Shown here in pieces: positions 58,513 to 64,000 of a stretch of 64,000 bases of DNA; within the stretch, counting starts at the first letter, position 1; each line of letters opens with the position of its first letter. The position numbers and the translations under genes are program-made. The stretch is from Bradyrhizobium diazoefficiens (GTDB lineage: Bacteria > Pseudomonadota > Alphaproteobacteria > Rhizobiales > Xanthobacteraceae): positions 2,353,001-2,417,000 of the forward strand of contig NZ_CP067100.1 of the NCBI RefSeq assembly GCF_016616235.1, given 5' to 3'. The notes under the pieces were generated by a model. It had not been told where the DNA came from, searched no databases, and saw nothing but the letters and a program-made list of their open reading frames with translations.

Positions 58513-61500
58513 GTGAGCTCACCACAATATCTTGGCGACAGGTACCGGATCGTTCGCACGATTATTCGCGGCGACAGGACTGGCCGTTTTCCGTTTCTTT
58601 ACGAGGTGAGCGATGCCGGCATGTTCTTGTTCGCGCGTACATGGTCACGGACCGGCGAGTCTGCCGATCTAAGGGCGCTCTGGAACCACGAAATCCGAAG
58701 TCTTCTCCGCCTCGGAGGATATCCCAGAGCGGGACATTATTTCGTTCAGCTGCGCGACCTCGGCATTGAAGAGAAGAAGTTCTATGTCGTTCTCGATGCT
58801 GGCGACCGCCAGCCGCTCGCGCAAATGCTCGCAGATCGAGGACGCCGGCCTTGGCTAAGAGACGTCTCAACGCCGGCGCGTCGCCGAAAGGTTTGGGAAG
58901 GGCTGCGCCGTATCGCAACTGCGGTGAGCATGCTGCACGAGGAAGGTACTATTCACCGGGCCATATCGCCGGCTGCGGTGTTCAGCGACGACCGCGGCGA
59001 CTGTGATTTTCGCTTAAGCGGCTTCGAGTGGTCGCTCCGCGTCACATCAGCGTCGTCCGTCGGACGCGATGGCTCCAACAAGGTCGATCGGCTGCGGGCG
59101 CCGGAGCTCGAGAAATCGGATGCGCGGTATTCATTCGCGACCGATTGGTTTGATTTCGGTGTGCTCTGCACGGAGATTTTTGGGTTCGAGCCTTCCGGTA
59201 GAGGAATCAAGACGGTCGAAAGACTGCGCGAAGTCGTTTTGAACCTTGCTTATCTCGGCCCTCCCGAGCGAGCTCTCATTCTTGGTCTGCTCGAGCCTGA
59301 TGCCGAGCGGCGATTTACCGACAGTGCCACCATCTTACAAGGGCTTTCGGAGGCGCATGCCTCGGTACGCAACCGAACGATCGTCATCGGTAAACCCTTG
59401 TACATCGGCTTCAATCTCGGTTCGGGTTCCCGTCTTTCCGAAGCCATCGCCGACATAACAGCGAACGCGGCCAAGGGGGCCATTCGAGCTGCAGACGTTG
59501 AGGCGCAGCTTGATTTTATCCAACGAGACTTGACCGGAGACTTGCAAGTCCTTGTCCGTCAGACGCCCTTCCAGCACTACGTGCTCAACGGTCGTCTGCT
59601 TCAGTACCGCGTACAGCGATGGGAGAGGGATAACCCGACCTGGGACGTCGGATTTTGCCAGTCCGCCGACCCGCCTTCGCTGGATCCAACAGAAAAGGTG
59701 GCTTCGCTCGACGGGCGGAAGCTTGAAGTGCGGGCGGCGCCGAAGCTTTCACGAGACTTGAACCGGGCGCGCAGCATCGGTGCGGCTTGGGATGCCGTCT
59801 TTCCGTTCGAGTCGACCACGACCGAGTTGGACGATGCTCAGAATCAAGTTTTGGAGTTCTTCAGGATCACGAACCAACTGGATGCATTGCTGACGGCGGC
59901 CCAGATCTGGCCGGTTCGTGTGGTCGAGGTGGAGGAGCAGACAGAAGGCGCGGTCGTTGAGGTAACCTCGGTTCCCGACGGACAGCGCGATGAGCTCGCG
60001 TTGAACTTAAAGCTCTCTCGCTCAGCAGATCAGATGAGAGATTTTTTCACGCGCGATGCTGTCTCTCTGCCTCTTGCGGAAGAGTCAGATTTTACGCTCG
60101 GCTATGAAGGCGTTTTGGGGCGCGGCGAGCAAGAGACTAACATCCGTTGGCGTTTCGACCGCGTGATTTTTCATCCCGGCGGGATCAGGTATCGCTTTTA
60201 TCACGAAGATGCGGGGCTTCCGGCTCCGACGCTGGATTCCCGGATGTACCTGATGCCGTCGGGTCTTGGCGGAACGATCGCGCAGCTCAAGCGGCGTCAG
60301 CGGGCGATCGACGGCATGCGAAGTCATGCCGGTCTGCTGACCGCGATCGCTGATCCCGATAGAGCACGGCGGGATACGACCGATAGTCCGGGAAGCAGCG
60401 ATGCTATCGAGAGCATGGATGAGTCAAAGCAACTCGCGCTCAACAGAATCTGGAAGACACAGCCCCTATTCGCGCTCCAGGGGCCGCCGGGGACCGGAAA
60501 AACGCGGCTTCTCGAGACATTGACGACCCGCTTGCTTGAAGTCGATGTATCGACGCAGGCACTGATCACCGCACATTCGCACGAAGCGGTCCGGCATGTA
60601 CGGCGCAAGCTTGCCGAGCGTATCGCCACTTTGCCGCAGACCACACGTCCAATTGTCGTCCGTCTCGACGACAAGGCAGACACGGACTACGTCTCCCGCA
60701 CCACGGCTCGTTTGGCCAGAGCGATTTCCGACAGCCCACTGGCGGCGTCTGCCCCCAGCCACATCCTAGAGCGGGCCAGGTCGATCGCTGTGGATATGGA
60801 ACAAGGCAAGCCGGCAACGCGAGACATACGCAGTCTGGAATCGCTGGTTCGCCAAGCGGCCAATGTCGTGTTTGCAACATCGAACTCGGGCGAGTTGGCG
60901 CAGTTACTGGAAGACAACCGGCGCTTCGATTGGTCGATTGTTGAAGAGGCCGGAAAGGCGCATGGTTTCGACCTAGCGCTCGCGCTTCAGGCAAGCTACC
61001 GGGTGCTGTTGATCGGTGACCAAGAGCAGCTTCCCCCTTTCAATTTCGCAGCGCTCGAGGGCCTATTCCGCGAGCCTCCTCGCATTCTGAACGCGTGGAA
61101 GAACGGCGCTGGATTTGCTCCCGGCCTAGTCGGTCGCGAGTATGTCGGATTGGACGATGACGATCAGCAGAGGTTCGGCGAGAGCTGCACCGTCTGGCTC
61201 GACATGGTCCAGTTCTTTGCGGAAATGTTTCGACGATGCCAGAGAAGCGTGGTCGCGGAAGCGCCGATTGCGATGCGACTTGAATTGCAACATCGCATGC
61301 ATCCGGACATTTGCGATATGATCTCGCATTGCTTCTATCACGAGAGGCTGCGGACGCATGAAGACGCTATCGCGCGATTTGAGAGCGAAGGTCCACCGTT
61401 TGGCATCGTGGCCAACGGATGGATGCCGGAGCAGCGCATCGTCTTTGTCGACTTGCCCTGGATGCAGGAGGTAAAGCACGCGACGGGCGAGGTGGGCGGA

Positions 61501-62052
61501 GCCGACGGCAAGCGCCGATATACCAACCCCGCGGAGATCGATGCCGTTCTTCAGGTGTTGACGCAGTTTGTTCCCAAATCGGGACAGGATTGCCATGTTC
61601 AGATTTTGTCGCCCTACCGCGCACAGGTTCGCGAGATCGTATCGGCGGTTTCCGACAGGACCTCTTCAGGAAAGCTGAAAAACCTGCTCTATCCTGAACT
61701 CGACATCCGCCTTGCGAAGCGGATGGGGGCAACGGTGGACGAATTTCAGGGAAGTGAAGCCGACGTCGTGGTTGCCTCGCTCGTGCGCAACAATGACGAG
61801 AAGGTCGGAAAGGGACTGGGCTTCCTCGCCGACCGACGTCGTTTCAATGTTCTGCTTAGCCGCGCAAGGCAGAAGCTTGTCCTGGTGGGAAGTTGGAATT
61901 TTCTGGTGAGCCGGGTGGACGTCTCTTCCGAACCGAACGAGGAGGACGAGCTTGCTCACATCACCAGATTGATGCGGTGGTTGATCGCGGAGGAGAAACG
62001 CGGCCGAGTGAAGCGAGTACAGCCGAAGGACTTCGGAGGAGCTTACAAGTGA
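58513..62052 (+). CDS. Pseudokinase - superfamily 1 helicase fusion protein
   Basis: A 1179-residue protein. Residues about 8-270 are a protein-kinase fold: VLDAGDRQPLAQML hinge-like region, EEGTIHRAISPAAVF (HRD becomes HRA, residues 148-150), SGF in place of DFG (169-171), then RAPELEKS and TDWFDFGVLCTEIFG. Both catalytic Asp are missing, so it is a pseudokinase. Residues about 290-620 are a linker without recognised domain. Residues about 640-1140 are an Upf1-like SF1 helicase: GPPGTGKT (657-664), VEEAG (810-814), GDQEQLPP, LQHRMHPDI, VDEFQGSEADVVVASLVR and RFNVLLSRARQKLVLVG. It overlaps the PLD gene by 4 nt. GTG 58513 follows AGGG. Confidence 0.85.
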   Translation: MSSPQYLGDRYRIVRTIIRGDRTGRFPFLYEVSDAGMFLFARTWSRTGESADLRALWNHEIRSLLRLGGYPRAGHYFVQLRDLGIEEKKFYVVLDAGDRQPLAQMLADRGRRPWLRDVSTPARRRKVWEGLRRIATAVSMLHEEGTIHRAISPAAVFSDDRGDCDFRLSGFEWSLRVTSASSVGRDGSNKVDRLRAPELEKSDARYSFATDWFDFGVLCTEIFGFEPSGRGIKTVERLREVVLNLAYLGPPERALILGLLEPDAERRFTDSATILQGLSEAHASVRNRTIVIGKPLYIGFNLGSGSRLSEAIADITANAAKGAIRAADVEAQLDFIQRDLTGDLQVLVRQTPFQHYVLNGRLLQYRVQRWERDNPTWDVGFCQSADPPSLDPTEKVASLDGRKLEVRAAPKLSRDLNRARSIGAAWDAVFPFESTTTELDDAQNQVLEFFRITNQLDALLTAAQIWPVRVVEVEEQTEGAVVEVTSVPDGQRDELALNLKLSRSADQMRDFFTRDAVSLPLAEESDFTLGYEGVLGRGEQETNIRWRFDRVIFHPGGIRYRFYHEDAGLPAPTLDSRMYLMPSGLGGTIAQLKRRQRAIDGMRSHAGLLTAIADPDRARRDTTDSPGSSDAIESMDESKQLALNRIWKTQPLFALQGPPGTGKTRLLETLTTRLLEVDVSTQALITAHSHEAVRHVRRKLAERIATLPQTTRPIVVRLDDKADTDYVSRTTARLARAISDSPLAASAPSHILERARSIAVDMEQGKPATRDIRSLESLVRQAANVVFATSNSGELAQLLEDNRRFDWSIVEEAGKAHGFDLALALQASYRVLLIGDQEQLPPFNFAALEGLFREPPRILNAWKNGAGFAPGLVGREYVGLDDDDQQRFGESCTVWLDMVQFFAEMFRRCQRSVVAEAPIAMRLELQHRMHPDICDMISHCFYHERLRTHEDAIARFESEGPPFGIVANGWMPEQRIVFVDLPWMQEVKHATGEVGGADGKRRYTNPAEIDAVLQVLTQFVPKSGQDCHVQILSPYRAQVREIVSAVSDRTSSGKLKNLLYPELDIRLAKRMGATVDEFQGSEADVVVASLVRNNDEKVGKGLGFLADRRRFNVLLSRARQKLVLVGSWNFLVSRVDVSSEPNEEDELAHITRLMRWLIAEEKRGRVKRVQPKDFGGAYK

Positions 62053-63815
62053 CGGCTCGGATGACGGTCTATATTCCGATCTACAAGGTTCGGGCGGATT
62101 ACATCGTCAAGCAGGGCCGCACGTGGAGCGCGTTCGAGCACATGATCCTGTGGAAGCTTGCCCAGGAACGGGCAACTTCCGTCGAACTTGCTGAACTCTC
62201 CAGCGTCCCGCTTCGACTCGTTGTCGAATGCCTGATCGAGCTGATCGGTGTCGGATGGGTCGACATTCACACGAGCTCAGGCCGTGTAGCGTTTGAGGCG
62301 ACGGCAGGTGGCAAGAAAGCGGCGACTCTCAAGAAGCTGCCTGAAGATACCCGCAACCTGCGCAGGCGCGACACTTTGTGCATGGAGCGGATTACCATGA
62401 GCTTTTTCCAGCCCGAGGATCTCACCCTTATCCACAAGGACAAGCTTCCCGAGAATGCTTTCGTTCTGAGACCGAGGGTTTTCAAGTTGACCATGTCGCC
62501 GACAGGCAGTGTCGACCGGTTGTACATGAAGGAGGACGAGACCTTCGAGGAGTGGGTCGACCACAGGATCACGGCTCAGCGTCTTTTCGCGTCGGTGCAA
62601 ATCTCCGGTTACCAGGTCGAGGGACTGCCGCAATATACCTCTCCCGAATTTCGCCAAGCGATCGTGGAGGCCGTAACCATGTCGCCTGAAGCGGGCGACG
62701 ATACAGCTGCTGAAGAAGTGATCGCTCGTGCCGATACCCGCCTGGAAACAGAGGATGGCTATAGCTATGCCGAGGTGACCGCGGACGATCTCGTCGTTGG
62801 TGGACCTGCTCATCTGTCGGAGCTGAAACGGGTCCTTTCGGATGCAAAATCGTTCGTGGTGATCCATACATGCTTTGTGGGAACGGAAGCCGTTCGCCGT
62901 CTGATGCCAGATCTCGAGGCCGCGGCGAAGCGCAAAGTGAGAGTTGATCTCCTGTGGGGTCAACGAAACGAGGAGCTGAACGAGGAAGCGCTGAAGGATT
63001 TTCGAGAAGCAAAGGCGATGTTCGACAAGCTGTCTCCTCATACGAAATCATACCTGCGCTTCGCCGAGACCGAGACCGGATCTCATGCCAAGATCGTGCT
63101 CGCGGATTCGGGACCTCACGGATCCTATGAAGCTTGCGTCGGATCGTGCAATTGGCTTTCCTCGCTTTACAAATCCGTTGAAGTGTCGATCAGGCTGCGG
63201 GAGCCGCACGTGGTCGCCACACTTGCGTCGACTCTGGCGTTTCTTCGGATTCCATCATCGGGCAAGTGGACAAAGGACGTCTATCGTCTGGCTGAGCTCC
63301 GCAATGAATGTCGCCGAGCTGACGCGCGGATCGAGGGGCCACATCGTGTAGCGGTGCTGAGAGATCATGAACACTTGGCTGCCGTTCGCGAAGCCCGTGA
63401 TGGCGCAAACTCCAGCATCGTCGCCGTCTGCGATCTGTTGGGACCTGCCGGTGAAACATCGGTTTTCGTGCCGATGCGAGCGACCGACAGGGACCAGGTT
63501 GCCGTAGCGCTCATCCACAACAAGCTCGCTAAAAGCGTCTCACCCGAAGAGCGTGAGCGCACTGCGGCCGCGCTTTCTGAAGTTGGCATAAAGCTTTTCG
63601 CCGTCGATCAGGTCCACGGAAAATTCATGACCTGGGACGATGACGCTTTGCTGATCACGAGCTTTAACTGGCTCGCGACAACCTCCAATCCATGGAAGCC
63701 ACGCGGGGCGGAAATAGGTGTCATCGTCAAAGGACCGGGACTGGTTGGCCATCTCAAGAGTAAATTCAGCGAAATCGCCGGAATTGACCGCGATATTCTC
63801 GACTGCCAGGCCTGA
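62049..63815 (+). CDS. Winged-helix / phospholipase D-family protein
   Basis: A 588-residue protein with an N-terminal winged-helix-like segment (FEHMILWKLAQERATSVELAELSSVPLRLVVECLIEL, residues about 30-70) and two C-terminal PLD half-sites. The first is HAK (346-348) followed by GSCNW; the second is HGK (523-525) followed by TSFNWL. PLD-family proteins in defence loci are usually DNA or RNA nucleases. GTG 62049 overlaps the helicase stop (GTGA), with GGAGGAG upstream, so the two are coupled; ATG 62061 is an alternative. It is the last gene seen before the window edge. Confidence 0.85.
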   Translation: MTARMTVYIPIYKVRADYIVKQGRTWSAFEHMILWKLAQERATSVELAELSSVPLRLVVECLIELIGVGWVDIHTSSGRVAFEATAGGKKAATLKKLPEDTRNLRRRDTLCMERITMSFFQPEDLTLIHKDKLPENAFVLRPRVFKLTMSPTGSVDRLYMKEDETFEEWVDHRITAQRLFASVQISGYQVEGLPQYTSPEFRQAIVEAVTMSPEAGDDTAAEEVIARADTRLETEDGYSYAEVTADDLVVGGPAHLSELKRVLSDAKSFVVIHTCFVGTEAVRRLMPDLEAAAKRKVRVDLLWGQRNEELNEEALKDFREAKAMFDKLSPHTKSYLRFAETETGSHAKIVLADSGPHGSYEACVGSCNWLSSLYKSVEVSIRLREPHVVATLASTLAFLRIPSSGKWTKDVYRLAELRNECRRADARIEGPHRVAVLRDHEHLAAVREARDGANSSIVAVCDLLGPAGETSVFVPMRATDRDQVAVALIHNKLAKSVSPEERERTAAALSEVGIKLFAVDQVHGKFMTWDDDALLITSFNWLATTSNPWKPRGAEIGVIVKGPGLVGHLKSKFSEIAGIDRDILDCQA

Positions 63816-64000
63816 GAACTGACGCGAGTTGTTTGGAACCCGCCAAGGCACGCATATTCATTTTTGGAGTGAACCGGCGAGAAACCTACGCCTTTTTGAT
63901 CCCCGTCGTGGCATGGCGCTTGGAGCGCGATCGTCGCAGACGTTGTCTAGCGCCCCCCCCATGCGTCGATGCATGGTGGCGCCGTTGGTAGTCTGTCTCG
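63816..64000. other. Downstream flank, no gene seen
   Basis: 185 bases after the PLD-family gene with no convincing open frame or T-run terminator; a C9 run occurs near 63953. The island continues or ends beyond the window. Confidence 0.5.

Larger units (their letters stand above)
50281..64000. mobile_element. Probable defence/genomic island at tRNA-Lys, right end outside the window
   Basis: From the tRNA 3' end onward the gene content changes to DUF2235, a CBASS locus, SIR2, helicase, PLD and orphan small genes, with AT-richer stretches (notably 56.3-58.5 kb) and gene remnants. No integrase and no second copy of the tRNA 3' end were found in the window, so the boundary and mobility are inferred from context. 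Confidence 0.55.

Noticed and set aside
50281..64000. Search for a direct repeat of the tRNA-Lys 3' end that would mark the island's far boundary
   Set aside because: No copy of the TTCGAGCCCTGGTGCGCC sequence was noticed to 64000; the boundary probably lies outside.

Overview
The window is high-GC chromosomal DNA from an alphaproteobacterium, most likely Bradyrhizobium or a close relative. The evidence is the codon usage, two large branched-chain amino-acid-type (Liv) ABC uptake operons with extra binding proteins, an 86-residue SemiSWEET next to glycogen genes, many small Rhizobiales-type hypothetical proteins, and intergenic inverted repeats of a style common in these genomes. The species call is inference. 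No CRISPR array, rRNA or intact transposase was seen. There is one tRNA gene.

Layout, 1-50 kb (core-like). A cut NUDIX-type gene is followed by a six-gene operon: substrate-binding protein, livG, livF, livH, livM, and a polyphosphate kinase 2 gene overlapping the end of livM. Next come an MscS-type channel, NAD-malic enzyme, a BlaI/M56 repressor-protease pair, and a DUF1800/DUF1501 pair; the last two units share a candidate operator. Then follow an RlpA-like lipoprotein, small hypothetical genes, a Baeyer-Villiger monooxygenase fused to an alpha/beta hydrolase, a Lon-N/Clp-N protein with no ATPase or protease domain, a carboxylesterase-like protein lacking its nucleophile serine, a DODA-type dioxygenase, SemiSWEET-glgA-glgC, a CmcJ-like oxygenase, a second RlpA-like protein and a Gfo/Idh/MocA oxidoreductase. 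A second Liv locus on the minus strand (33.9-41.3 kb) has three binding proteins, two permeases and a single fused LivG-LivF ATPase. It is followed by a DAO-type oxidoreductase, a metallophosphoesterase, an SMP-30 lactonase, leuA behind a leucine-rich leader peptide with an attenuator-like hairpin, a TRAP binding protein, a Spy-like periplasmic protein and tRNA-Lys(CTT).

Layout, 50.3-64 kb (accessory). Directly after the tRNA the character changes: lower GC, broken genes and no metabolic genes. In order there are a DUF2235 lipase-like protein, an uncharacterised protein with a nuclease-like segment and a hydrophobic tail, a zinc-ribbon protein, a two-gene CBASS locus (S-4TM pore-forming effector plus CD-NTase with AGS-C sensor) whose effector carries a frameshift joining it to the synthase, a gene remnant, and a divergent three-gene module. 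That module has a SIR2-family NADase facing a 1179-residue pseudokinase/SF1-helicase protein, which overlaps by 4 nt with a winged-helix/phospholipase D-family protein. I read this as an anti-phage defence island inserted at tRNA-Lys. The SIR2 / pseudokinase-helicase / PLD module is the best candidate for an undescribed system.

Functional links. The Liv systems, leuA with its leader, and malic enzyme point to active amino-acid and organic-acid metabolism. glgA/glgC, SemiSWEET and PPK2 relate to carbon and phosphate reserves. BlaI/M56 with DUF1800/DUF1501 suggests a small proteolytically controlled regulon.
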